Position numbers and translations under genes: made by a program. A model generated the notes under the pieces. It had not been told where the DNA came from, ran no database searches, and worked only from the letters and a program-made list of their open reading frames with translations. From the NCBI GenBank assembly GCA_030268105.1, contig BSDZ01000079.1, positions 3,043,501 to 3,107,500 on the forward strand: a stretch of DNA of 64,000 bases, read 5' to 3'. Shown one piece after another: positions 1 through 11,981 of the stretch. The DNA is from Volvox africanus. Its lineage: Eukaryota > Chlorophyta > Chlorophyceae > Chlamydomonadales > Volvocaceae. Numbering within the stretch: position 1 is the stretch's first letter; each line of letters opens with the position of its first letter.

Positions 1-45
1 TGCGTTTCCACAGGCCCCTCTCTGCGCACAGCTGCGACCACGCAC

Positions 46-1175
46 CTTCGCAGCACTGCCGCCCGTTCCTTGGCCGGCCGCAAACGCCACTGCGGCAGTA
101 CCGCATGCGCCGCAGCAATGGCAGCTCGCGTCTCGTCCGCCCGCATGCGGGGCATGGTAGCAATCACGGCTCCCGTAGCAGGGTTGCGCACCTAAGGCCG
201 GTGATACCGGGACGAGAAAGGTACAGAGGGCGATACCGACAGATGACTACGGCGGGCGAGATGGTGCGTGGTGGTCGTGGCGATGCCGGCAATGATGGCA
301 CGCTGGGCTGCGACAAAGTTGGGATGAGATGGGCTGTGATGGTTGAATTGGGCTGGGGTGGGTTGGGGTGGGTTGGGGTGGTAGGCCGGCTATATACCTT
401 TGAAATACTTTTGAGATATCTGAGAAGAATTATTGAAGCAGTTTGCACATCGCATGCCCCAAAGGCCCCCGAAAAACCCGGCTGTGGAAAGGAAGGCTGT
501 GATCACTGTTGTTTCCTGGCTATCTTTCTCCCAGATTGTGTACGGCCGCATTCCGTGCTGTACCTCAAACGTGGACTTGTCGCTAGCCACATCAGCCCAT
601 TTGCCGCCAATGAATCCCGCCGTATGCAGCAATCCGTGGTCCTTGACCCGGGACAGCACATCGGCTGAAACGGCTACTTTGTTAAGTCCGGCTGCCTGTG
701 CCGCCTCGTCCAGGTTGGTTGTCGTTCCCAGATGCCGTACATGGCTCACCGAAACCGGCGACATCAGCGGCGCCGCCCCGAGGGACCATAGTGGCAGAAC
801 CCCCTCAAAGCGACAGCCAACGGAGGATGGGCCCAGTCCTCGATGGCCAACCAACGGCTGAGGCGAAGCAGTCGGTACACCGAGCTGGGTCGGAAACCTT
901 TTAACGTATTCCACCAGTGCAACGAGACTGGATGAGCTGGTTGTGGGATCCGAGATGCGCGTTGCGAGCGTCTCGGGGCATCCGTCCGCTGCGGGATGGT
1001 ATGCCGTAGCCGACGACGACGATTCATTATTTATGACATTTGGCAGGCCACTTGCTCCGTATGCCGATGCTCCACGGCAGCAGGCATCTACTCCGCGGGT
1101 TAACACGGCCGTCAGGGCGGTCCCGACCCGGAGCGAATGCATCGCCTGCTGCAGGAAAATGTTTTTATATTCCAC
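46..1175 (-). CDS. ALDH5: Succinate-semialdehyde dehydrogenase (ALDH5 family), 5' part only
   Basis: Two exons of a minus-strand gene running off the left edge: 564-1175 and 46-191. The junction is phase 0 (GAG|GTACAG donor, CCTTAG acceptor). The second exon ends two bases into a codon at a GTGCGT donor. The join reads GGKWADVASDKSTFE then VRNPATGAVIATMPR, and continues with PQWRLRPAKERAAVLRR. This is the start of the ALDH fold in SSADH (GG-W-, NPATG-, W-..AKERA-LR). The catalytic Cys/Glu and most of the NAD domain lie outside the window. The family oxidises succinate semialdehyde to succinate in the mitochondrial GABA shunt. The first exon is long, about 204 codons. A start at 1142 (MHSLRVGTALTAVL) would give an Arg-rich, acid-free leader like a mitochondrial presequence, so it is as likely as 1175. 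Another ALDH subfamily cannot be excluded from this portion alone. Confidence 0.72.
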
Positions 1176-2185
1176 AATATAATTAGCTATACTAATTTGC
1201 TTGGTTGGACGGTTGGGCCAGGATTTTGGAGTGTATAACGGGAGGTTTTGTCAGCCGCTTCTCCCTATTATGTCAAACTTTGGGAGCAAGCAACAGCAGC
1301 CCGTTGCTATTGTCACTCAAACGGATAGGGAAACGCGATTATCGAGCGCCGAGAGCACACATGTACGGTCCTAACGGCTTCTAACGAAGCCGAAGAACTG
1401 CGCGAAGTGCAAATGTGCGATGCTCGCTTGTCGCTTCGGTCCTTCGGGTTGCGCTAACACTCTGAGACGTATCCTGTCGTCAGTACATCGTGGATGTAAG
1501 AAGCGAAACATGTAATTTCTGCACGTATGTGCTGATTACTACTGTCGTTTAGGATCGTATGTCCAGGCCGACCACTGGATTGCGAACCAGTCACTGAAAA
1601 GCCGCCGGATTACACGACACTTGTATTTCAAGCAATGCGTACGGCGTAACTCAGCAACTGTGTAGCATATATGCTAGAGTCCTGAGGCGTGTAATTAGGT
1701 GCTTCTGGCTTGCAAGTCGTGTAGTCGGCGTGAACCGGACCAGCCGGTCCACCCAAAGCTGTTCATGTTATTTTTTGAGTCCGCACACTCCCACACCTCT
1801 ACGGGTCCGTTTGTCACGACATAATACCAACCCTCACACGCATATGGTGCCTCCCATACCAACTTGCGCTCCAGGGACGCTCCCCTGTTACGCGACACCA
1901 CAGCCGTTGATTGAATTGGCTCTGAACTCGCTCCTGGGTGGCTCCTGCAATGGGCATTTTGAGCTCAGTATCATTAGCAGCTGCCGCATCCGGTCCCCCG
2001 GTCAACCATACGGATGTTGCGCAGCATGTATCAACATCACTCGTCGTCCTTAGCCCCGAGCGGATCAATACGACTGGCTGATTCCCTTCCGTGTTGTCGA
2101 AAGTCCAGCACGGCATCTGATGAGCATCAGAGAGTGCCCAGCACGGGCCGGGCCTGACAGCGCAACACAAGCACCGATGGTTGAT
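1176..2185. other. Intergenic / SRD5A3 3' UTR
   Basis: About 1 kb between the SRD5A3 stop codon and the SSADH start. Two overlapping minus-strand ORFs (1814-2170 and 1695-1901) overlap in different frames, but neither resembles a family I know. They lie directly after the SRD5A3 stop, so 3' UTR is the simpler reading. I see no RNA gene or repeat here. Confidence 0.5.
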
Positions 2186-5100
2186 TTAAAAGAGCAGCGG
2201 TATCAGCGCCGCGCGTGCCCTCGGGTACTCCGGGAAGCATCGGTGGTACCAGCGCTGTGTGGCATCAGCTGCCAGGACCAAATTCACCAGCTGCATGTGA
2301 CGGGAGCGGGGGAGGAGAAGGAGCAGACCACAGGGAACAAGGGGGTCATCATTACAGAAGGTTACAGGTCATGATTGAAACACCGTTGGGTGGAGGTGAT
2401 GTTACCTCTTCACGTGTGACCAAATGTTATGCAAGGGCGGCAGCGCAACGGCGTCCGAGCAGTGAGGAATATTCGCTGCGGTGTGTTGCAAGGGCGCAAA
2501 ACCTTTGCGGGTTTCGTTTCTCGACGATAATACAAGCAAGGTTTGAATTCAAATTACGGAGGGTTTTGGACGGATGGCAGTACAGGATCCAGCGCTGCTT
2601 CTCGCAAGCGCTTCAAATAAGTCCACTCTCTTACGCCCCTAAACCGCCTCCCTGGAGGACAGACGCCAGACGAGGTTGGGCTATGAGTCAAAGCCCTAGG
2701 TCTTGAAACCTTCAATGAAACATAAAAGCTCATTCTTTTCGTCCAAAAACATGAATCTGCCCTCCAGGAAGCTCTCGCCTTCCCCGGGCCTAGCCTGCTT
2801 CCTTTGTTTTATGTAGATCATTTCTAATCAAGTCGCATGAATGTAAACCTCATACGCCATTCACCACGAATCTTTCTTCCTTGGAGCAACCCTTCTAGGA
2901 TTCCCGCGGTTGTAAACTCACCACCCAGGCGACGATGAGAATGGAGCCCACCGACCCACGGGTCAGAATCGCCAGCGCCACATAGATGAGGATCTCCGCC
3001 AGGTAGTGGGGGCAGCTCACCTGGCGAGTCAAAACAGCACCCGCAAAACACACCGGACGAGCCACGAGCCACGCGGCGCGGGACTCAGTAAATTTGCGAC
3101 GGAAGCCGCTTCCAAGTCCGCTAAGAGGAAGACCTTATAGTCCGTCCGTCCGTCAGCCAGCCAGCCAGTAGTTTGTCTGTCTGTCTGTCTGCCAGGCCAG
3201 TTTGTTAGTCACTCAAAATCCACACAAGAAACATTAACTCGCGAGTTCAGAAGCCTAAGTTTCACTCCGCCAGCGGTCATCCGTTGCGTGCTGCAAAACT
3301 TTGTATAACCACACAATTAACGCGGGACCGCCCTGTCACAGCCTGTCACAGCCTGTCACAGGACCCCATCAGCGCTTCAGGGATATACGGCAGAGCAATA
3401 CGACATGTACTGACCAGCTCGAATGGACCGCCACGAGGGACGTTGTAGACGTCCGTAAGCTTAGGGCCTGGTCCGGGTGTTGCGACGCCATCATGCTGTT
3501 CTTTGAAAAGAGTGGCGGCGATTTTGGCCTCCTGTACGCGTTTATCAGCCTCCCTGGACAGACGCCCCAGTACGGCATGGCTCCAGTATTGCAATATGCT
3601 GGCGAAGAGGAACAGCACCACCCCCTGCGGCGTGTTTAGTTGGGTCGGTTGATATCAGTTGGTACGAGTTGCCTGCAAGTTGGGTACTCGTGCACCAGGC
3701 ACATCGCCACAGCAGCGCTGCCATTTCACATACCCAATGTGAATGACGAACACAAAAATCCCAAGCAACGTTTACGGTTACGATAGAGATCGCAACGCAC
3801 ATTCACCAACGCTTTCCAGATCCTTGCGCTTCCCTTCTCGCCTCCTCACCGCGAGCACGCGGGCCAGACCCGGGTGTGGTGTCGCCACCGCCTCCCACAC
3901 TCGTTGGTCGATGGACTGCCAGTGCTCCTTGCCCGCACCTAAAGCCTAGGAAGAGCAGCAGGACCAGGAGGAGGGAAGGAGGAGGAGGGAAGGAGGAGGA
4001 GGGAAGGAGGAGGAGGAGCGGTTGGGCTCATTGATGCCGGTGACTAATAATTGGATATTCGATGGACCCTTTAACGCATCCCGGCGTCTAGCTCACCCTG
4101 GCCTGTCTGGGTTTGCAGGCAGTATTGGAACAAAGACATGTCGTACTCACCAGGTTCCAGCCGCTGCGGATGACGCCCAGGTTCAGCACTGTGCTGGGCA
4201 ACAGCGTAAGCGGTACGGCAACGTAGTACGTCAGGCCGTACAGGTACGCCAAGAGGTGCATGCGAGCACCTGAATGGGCATTGGACGGGAAAGGACCAGT
4301 TGCGAGTTGTTGTGTGTGTACCCCGCCCTGTCGTGCACCAATAACAGGAAGGCCACCAACTTCCCTCCCCAACCCCAGGAGGAGAGGGGGAAGGGACATG
4401 AACGGGTGGCCTAATCAAGCTCCTCTTTATCGAACGAATACGAACAAATACTGGACTGGTCTTAGGAAGCAGATAACAGAACCTCATCCTACGCGGTAGC
4501 CGACATGGCTATGTGCATGTCTCAATGTGCATGTCTAAAGGAATGTGCGGCCAGAGCTTGGGTCCTAGTTGCCAAGATGACCTGGCAGGAACAGAACTTG
4601 CAACAGGACGTGCGGGGAGATATGAAAACACAGATTAACAGGCCAGGAGGTATCCTCGGAGTGGTTGAAGGTGGGGAGATGACAGGTGGGCCTGGAAGGG
4701 AGGGAGGAACGGTGGAGGGGGTGCATGCATTGCGGTCACAGCAATCCAGGGATGGGTCTAGACAGTATGGCATTTGAAGCACCCTTAAGCGTTGCCAAGG
4801 GAGTGGGTATTTACCCGCGCAGATTGCATAGGGATAAAGATGCCTCGCTCGCTTCGTCCGGGTCCGTCTGAATCAACCGAAAAAACCGACCCCCCGCAAC
4901 AGACAAAATCCAACCTCCGTCAATCAATTCCAAAGCAAACCTAGGATACCCTACTCACTGTCAGGGTAGTGCATGACGTAAGTGGTTTCGAAGTACCGTC
5001 GGAGCACGTGCAGCTCAAAGAGCAGCAGCGCAACCAAGGCATCGCGCTGCGGGGTGAGGGAGGTGAAGGAGGTGAGGGAAAGTTAGGCCTCTCGGACCCA

Positions 5101-6121
5101 GCGGTAATGACGTGGTTTTCAAATAAATTTGGATTTTGGATCAAATTGGATTCCGGCTGCGTCTGACCGCCACCACAGCCGCTGCCGCCGCAATATTCCA
5201 ATGTAAGTGTGAAGGCGCAATTACACCCGTGCGTCGTTGCGGCGACCAATCACAAAGCACGAGATTTAGAGTCGCCAGCAAACAGCTTGCGTGGAAACGA
5301 GTTGCTCAGGGCTCTTCCATACCCATCCATTCAGTACGATGTGGAAAACCAAGTATCTGGCATTTTCCCTGTAGCACGTTTTGTTTGATTCAGGAAAGGC
5401 AGTACCGTTGACCAAATCACATAGGGCCCACTGCGTCACGTCGGGATAGCCCTCCCCTGGAAAGTGGGCCTTATCACGCTTCCCGCTGCGACTTCGTGTT
5501 GAAATAAAGCTGCCCGTGTCCTCCAACCTTAGTTGTGCCGCCGTCTTGCTCCTCGCAGCAGACGAAGATATATAGGTGGAGGAAGAGGGTGTTCACCAGT
5601 GCTCCAATTAGGTAGAAGTGCACGAAAAATTGTTGTGGTACGGACGCATCCTGCCGTACGAGGCGGAAGGAGCGAAGGTGCACACATATGTTTTGGGATC
5701 CTGAACTTGCTGCCGACGTTTCTGTTGCAAAGTGGCCCCAGAAAGCGGCGACAAAGGGACGATGAGGAGGAGGAGGATGCTGTCGTGATGCACCGAGACT
5801 CACCTCGAGAATCCCTAAAGAGCGCGCGTCCGGTCGGTCGTGCCATAGCTTACCGCGGGCAGCAGCCAATCGAACCGCCGCCCTGCAATCAACACAGTGA
5901 GTTTAAATCTGTCCCGTGCGCCATATGATTGCTTCCGCGACGGCGAGGGGGCGGGGCAAGATGCGGCGCTTCGCAACCCCTTACTTGAACGCCCGCGGAA
6001 TGGGCAGAGGAAGGATAGTTACGAGGACTGCCCCCGATGCCAACACCCAATATACCCGAAGCAGCAAGGGCAATGTATTCAAGAGTAACGTGAACGCCGC
6101 GTCACTAAAGCTTGCCGACAT
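2186..6121 (-). CDS. SRD5A3: Polyprenol reductase / 3-oxo-5-alpha-steroid 4-dehydrogenase 3 (SRD5A3), complete, 8 exons
   Basis: Exons in transcription order: 5985-6121, 5804-5882, 5528-5650, 4959-5046, 4151-4269, 3415-3624, 2922-3020, 2186-2290. Phases agree at all seven junctions and give 319 aa, close to the roughly 318 aa usual for the family. The protein starts MSASFSDAAFTLLLN with a hydrophobic helix. It then has VPQQFFVHFYLIGALV (about 76-91), LFELHVLRRYFETTYV (about 121-136), MHLLAYLYGLTYYVAV (about 146-161) and the C-terminal steroid-reductase motif VPRGGPFELVSCPHYLAEI (about 244-262). The end is RWYHRCFPEYPRARAALIPL. These are the landmarks of plant PPRD and animal SRD5A3. The enzyme reduces polyprenol to dolichol in the ER membrane with NADPH, supplying the carrier for N-glycosylation. 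The last exon is only 35 codons and lies 631 bp beyond the previous one, so it is easily missed. No damage seen. Confidence 0.9.
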
Positions 6122-7664
6122 GTTTAAATAGATTGGCAAAAAGATTTAAAGATCAAAGATGAGTGCAATTCCCATGTCTGATAATTCTACCTCGCGCAAG
6201 TTGCACGATGCTCAGCGACACTGCGAAGCTATGTATGCTTTACCGTATGTATGTTTGCTACGTGTGAATGTATAAAATTTTAGGGTTTTTTCATAACTCA
6301 TCGTACTCGCCACAGGCAAGCAACTGCAGCATGTTGTCCAAGAACTTGCTTACAGTTGGTCGGCGACTGGATTCCGTTGCCATGGAACCAACGCGCAACT
6401 GGGAACTGGCACAAACCTGAACCCTGAAGTCTCCAACCCTGAAAGTGGTGATGTTAATGCTTGTATGGAAAAATGATGATGTTTTCCAGGTTCCTACCTT
6501 GATTCTTGATTGACAGAGGTTGGTTTTTCTCGGTTGTGAGGGGTCGATTATTTGTTCAGGATGATACTATATATTGGCTGTCTTCTATAGTTCGAAAGCA
6601 AGCCAAAATTGCATGAAATAAGCTTCTGGAGGGTCTCTACTGATCGGCCATGTGTTTTCCTTATCTTGTACACACCTGTACACAGCGTGTACACTGCCTC
6701 TTAGGGTCCTGTGCGTGTCAGATTGTCTCAGTCAGTCGCCCGTAGGTTCGTGAAAGGGCTTTAAATAAAAGTGCGCTTACATATCGGCACATGCGTACGT
6801 TATGGTTCATCAGGTAATCCTTCTTTATGCTGTAAGGATTACGCTGCTTATCCCCGCTCAGCAAGAGGCACCGACCACGAGCCTAAGCCGACGGCATGAT
6901 TGTTTTCTTAGATATGGACAGCCCACACTCACCAATAAGGGCACATGTTTAGTGCAAACTACCTAATGTAAGCAAGGATGCGCTCTAAGTCTGATCCAGG
7001 ATCCAGTATTCGAGCTACCGTCAGCTATATGGTTACGGCACTGATATCGCGCCTAACTCGTGCACGTCTGTCACACCCGGTCCCTCGCTCTGCTCCGCGC
7101 AAGGCAAGCATGATATAGCAAAAGGGAGCGGCAGATGACATGTATAAAATATTGCGTACCGATGTGTGTGTATCATAAACCAACATCTGGTACCACATGA
7201 ACAAAGGTAGCCTCCGTGGCGCATCAGCGAGCGGTCCAGTAGCTCACGCTCACGCGGAGTCAGCTGCATATGTATGCAAGTAGTCAAGCCCCCAAGGGAT
7301 CACCCTCACCACCCTCCCAGGCCCCGACCTCCAGCGCCCACCACCCTCCCAGGTCCCGACCTACAGCCTCGCCAGCCTAGCCGTAGATGCACGGCGTAGG
7401 TGCTTCGCAAATGTCCTGCAGCGCTAAAGACGCAGCATCGTGCCTGTAATTCCTACCCAGGCCAGCCCCTTTGCATTCGATGCATCAGCTCTCTCCCCAA
7501 TGCCTTACACATAATGTGGCCAACAACCCAATTCCACGCCTCTGCGCTCTACCTTGAAGGTGCATCACTAACTTACTGATTAGGGCAGCTCCTTTGTGCA
7601 CATACCTCATAAGACTACATTCGTTTGTTCGTACCGCGGTCCCCTCAGCACGCCTCTGCTTTCA
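6122..7664. other. Intergenic, upstream of SRD5A3
   Basis: 1.5 kb between the SRD5A3 start and the 3' end of the MFS relic. It would contain the SRD5A3 promoter. Several short AT-rich patches occur (for example around 6270-6300). No ORF, repeat or RNA gene can be supported. Confidence 0.5.
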
Positions 7665-9690
7665 TCATGCCGCGTCCACTGCCTTCGGGGTCGCCTTCCC
7701 CGCCGCCACCGCTGCCCTCTGGATCATGAATTGGGTCGCCTCTGCCGTGTATTTACATCTCTTCCGAACATCCGCACCGTACTTCCAAAACAGCAACGGG
7801 AACGGCAAGCACGCTACCGCTAGAAAGGCTGGTAGGGCTGACGCCCAGTGGATACCGAGTCGAGCATACATTTTGGTAGTGAACAGGGGAAACACCGCGC
7901 CGAAAATGGATCTGAGCACGGAGTTGGCTGCGAGTACGCTAGCGGCGTAAATTAGATAGTTGTCCACCAGGTAGTTGCTGCAGGAGAGAAACACCAGCAC
8001 CACGCCGAAGCCAAAAGGTACTGTGGCGATCTCACAGACCATCCAGGCAATGGACGGTGAGTTGATGAAGGCGAACCAGAAGAGCCCGATGGGAATCGCA
8101 ATGGAGCCGATGACAGCGGGCGGTAGGTGCGCTTCCGGAGGCGCGAAGCCTCCGTGCTCGTGGCAGACGCGCACGTAACGCCGATTGTCAATGATCGTGT
8201 AGATCACAGCGAAGACCATGCCAACCGTGACGCCAACAAATGCCAATCCACCAATCCCGGGGCTCCAACCACGTGCGTGTTGAAAAACGAGTGGGAAAGC
8301 GGCAAACAGCATGTACAGGATGTACAGGATGTACAGCATGTACAGGATGCCGTAGATGATGGCCATATACATAGACAGCAGCATGACTATAGGCTCGCGG
8401 AACAATAGGGCCCATGGCCGGATGAGACTGGTCTTGAGCAGCAGGTCGAAATGGATGTCCACCTTGCCGTCGAATGTTGACCGGTAGACCTTGCTGTTGG
8501 CCGTGGATAGCTTCGCCGCTCGCTGCCGCAGGAGCACGGGTGCATACGTCTCGGGCAGGAATATGGCACTAAGCACCAGGATGGCGCCGGAGAAGATGGC
8601 CATCAGCCACATGACTCACCTCCAGCCGATGCACTCGCCCGTAAAGCCGCCGACGATGGGCCCGATGACGGGGCCCAGGAAAGGCGTGGCGGCGAAGAGG
8701 GACATCGCGAGGCCGCGCTGCTCGGCGGAGAACATATCAGCGATGATGCCGCCGGTGTTGGTGAGTGGAGAGGAGCCAAAGGCGCCAGCGAAGAAGCGCA
8801 GCACGATGAGGGTGGTCATGTTGGGAGCGAGGGCAGTTCCGACATTGAAGGCGGTCAGAGCCATGTACCTGTAGATGAGAAGCGGGCGGCGGCCGGCGAC
8901 CTCGGAGAGGGGGGCCCAGATGAGAGGGCCCAGGGCGAAGCCCAGAACGAACACGCTGATGCCCAAAGTGGTGATTTCAGGTGATGTGCGAAAATAGGCC
9001 ATAATGCCGCCTGCGTAGCAAATTCGCGAAGGCATTAACCGACGTGACCTGCCTCGCTCCAATCTGCGTGTGAATATTTGGCAGCGGTACGCGAGCTCAC
9101 GCCCGTACCACAATAGAGCCAGCCGGGAAAGTTTATTTTGACTAGGAGCTTCGCTGTGGGCTCATATACATATTTCCGATATAGGCTTAAGCTTGATATA
9201 GGCTTCAGCTTTTAATATATCAGACGCCGGGGGGTGCAGGTCCCAGCAGTGACACTTGTTTACGGTGCCACGGTTGATTGGTAGTACTGTATCCCGCTAG
9301 TACTGTATCTGTACTGCACATGGCACGTTTAAGGTTTGGATTATTGCAAGGTATGGCCGATGAAGATTTCTTGAAAATGCAGTTACAAATTCATGTGTAT
9401 TTGCTTTAAAGTTTCGAGGGAAATACATTCTAGTGTTGCTTTCTGCGCGTTTTTGTTCTTACCTGCGGCGCCAGCGTACGCGGAAGAGCAGAAACCCACA
9501 GCGAGAGTTGCAATGGATACAAAGAAGGTGATCGACTACTTGTAATTATCTGGCCATAACTGGGGATTCGCTGCATCGTCATCAAGAAAGTCGACAATGT
9601 AAGGGTCATTGTCAGTACCAGAGCCAGGGTACTCGGCCTTGGATATCTTCCAAAACTCTTCAGCGTCTTCACGTCCCGATACGATCCGCA
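7665..9690 (-). pseudogene. Fungal-type DHA1 major facilitator (drug:H+ antiporter) relic with two Trp-to-stop changes
   Basis: Two exons: 9463 to about 9690, then 7665-9010, joined in phase (GTAAGA donor, TACGCAG acceptor). The conceptual protein has the layout of ascomycete DHA1 multidrug transporters: an acidic N-terminus ending NPQLWPDNYK, TM1 (SITFFVSIATLAVGFCSSAY), the MFS signature (PLSEVAGRRPLLIYR), helices to GGFTGECIGWR, then WLMAIFSGAILVLSAIFLPET (20 of these: LMAIFSG... LPETYAPVLLR) and six more helices. Two in-frame stops break it. A TAG at 9536-9538 stands where families have Trp after NYK. A TGA at 8616-8618 replaces the Trp of GWRW. Both can be single G-to-A changes from TGG. 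No start codon is visible in frame. TM7 carries an expanded LYMLYILYILYML from a 9-bp tandem repeat. Everything else is open, so inactivation looks recent. Acquisition from a fungus is an inference from family resemblance only. Confidence 0.75.
8308..8350. repeat. Short tandem repeat, 9-bp unit, inside MFS TM7
   Basis: Repeats of gtacaggat / gtacagcat within the antiporter relic. They lengthen the seventh membrane helix by about nine residues relative to the usual YG-LY-LFAAFPLVF pattern of the family. Confidence 0.7.
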
Positions 9691-11981
9691 GCTACGCACA
9701 CTCATGAAAAACTCCTCTTCATACATGGACACCGACACATTTTACAGCCAATTTTTATCCAACAAAGGACAAACAAACCGCCACGCTGATTATTATCCTG
9801 GCAAGCCTAAGCAGAAGCCCGACATTTAGTACTTATTGTAAGCCATAATTGTTTCTTCATCATAAGTAGATTTCGATACTTCGATCTGGTGCCAGGTTCC
9901 GGCATAATCAGATTTGTTAAAACAATTTTGCTGCCGTTTACACCTTGCTCGAATGTGTTGCGGGTACTATCTAACTAACTACTCTAATGGGAGCAGCCAA
10001 GCAAGGATCATAACACGTGCCTTAGGCAAGGTTCGCACAAAAATGGTCGCTTTTCAGGTGCACAACCCGTCCAGAGGCTAGAACCTGTCCATCCTGATAA
10101 TCGGAGGGGCTTGGAAAAGACAATGCATATGTTTGATGCAAAGATTGGTCTCTGCTGCTCTGGTTGTGCTTGGGGCCTTGTGCAGCGCCCTGAACTAGAC
10201 ACCGGTGCCAGGTGATTCCGATGAATAGCTGCGTATAGACAGCAGCGGATTGGTTTCAACAACCAAATGAACAACGCAGTTCCTGTCTTCCTGACAAGGG
10301 TGGCAACCATACGGTTTTAGGAATCGGTTGTATTCGTTATCCCTAACGGTTACCGCCGGCATGGGCTCCGCGCCTCAGTGTTCTATGATTTAAATAGGCA
10401 GCAAGATAGTATTTAACGGAAGGTAGCGACAGCATAGTTAAGTACGCAAAATGCGATGCGTTGTCGTTGCTCCTACACACCTATTTTCGCAGGCTACCTC
10501 ACCCATTCTGCGATCGTCGGGGCCGGTAGCGGGCCAGTGTTTCGGAGCCGGCCTGCCTTGCGAAAGAAGTGCGGAGCTGGTGAACTATGAAACGTATGAA
10601 GGTTGTAATGCATGATCGGAAAGCTGGTGAGGCCATGAATATTTCTTAAAGGCTGCGGGCACTGTACCTGACGTATATTACTGTTACGGCTGGCTCATGT
10701 AAAGCTTACACAGCGAGCGCCGAGAGAGGGGTTTGTACCTTGAAACTGTACGAATGTCAAGGACCGGCTAAGGCTAACTTCACCTGTGCTATCTAGGAAT
10801 ACATGGAGCGGCAACTAGAGGTATGTGTTTTATACCATACACAGAGATGCAAGAGAGTCGAAGCTGCGGTTGGATTCAAGCTTCACGGCTTCTGGCATGT
10901 GATCAGGGCAGACTGTCGATATTGCGCTTCGGTACGGCATGCGCTCCTGTACGGCAGACAAGCTCTTGGACCAGCTCGTTTACAATTCGATTTTACAAAT
11001 GGAATTTATAAAACCTTGGCGGTGTTTTTCATTGTTGCTAAGCTGGCTGGCCTCTGCCTGGCAAGCCGATGACCATCCGTCTAGTTTTGCGACGCTTCGG
11101 CGAAAAAAGCCGTGCCAATCGTATTGAAGATTTTGATAATAAAATTATATTACCATTGATTAGTGCGACAATTACTGGCCAGCTTCCGGCGCTCAACGTG
11201 ATCAACGGCGGAGCTAGCAGATTTTCTACAAGTGACACCAATACAGCCGCGCGCAGTTTGAATAAGTGTGTAACCCTTATTAGTATGTCACTGTGCCCTC
11301 GTCTGGGAAATCCATCGCGAGCAGGCTCGGGTGCACCGCCGGCATTACGGGCACAGCTTGTAGCGCCGCTTGCGTACAAGAGCTTGGTGTTTGATCACAG
11401 CTCTGCGACCAGTTCATACCCATTGTATGGCTTATTTGGGCTCCACATATACCGCCTGATATCTGCACCCTTATCGCATTCGGGGGCATCTGGGGCCCAG
11501 AACCCGAGTTCGTGTTGTTATCAGGCGTTTGCCTCCAGCTTGACCTCCGCTCAACATGTGTCGTTTTCCTCGTCGCTGTTTCCTGTGGAACGGCAGCTAT
11601 TACCGGGGAGACACATAGTCGTACCGGGCCAGGGGGATCGACGGGTGGTAGCACGTGCGTCCAACGGAGCAGCAACGGAGCGGATGTCTGGACTGACGTC
11701 AACTTCTGGCCGGTAAGAGGTGGTAGCTTAACTGGTGCTGGCTTTAAAGGGAGCTCTTACAATGCACCACAGGATCGAGCAATCGAGCAGACACCAACTA
11801 TCTGGTCGCTATCCCTTCACACAGATCTGGTGCACCCGTCGGAGTCGCACAGCGCCAAAACCCTGGGCGCTTCCACGTCAGGCAGCACTCTAAGAACGCC
11901 CTCAGCAGCCACTGGGTCAGCTGTGACAGCTGCGCATGCAGCAGCAGCAGCAGCGGGTGTAGCAGCAGCAGCAGCAGCTTC
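9691..11981. other. Intergenic; may include 5' exons of the downstream hydrolase
   Basis: 2.3 kb without a supportable gene. ORFs at 11069-11716 and 11512-11985 (plus) are Ser/Ala-rich, and the latter ends in a (GCA)n-encoded Ala run. They could include leader exons of the TMEM53-like gene, but nothing in them is recognisable. Confidence 0.4.

Noticed and set aside
1695..2170. Two minus-strand ORFs that could be one frameshifted gene
   Set aside because: They lie just after the SRD5A3 stop, have no recognisable domain, and fit 3' UTR better.
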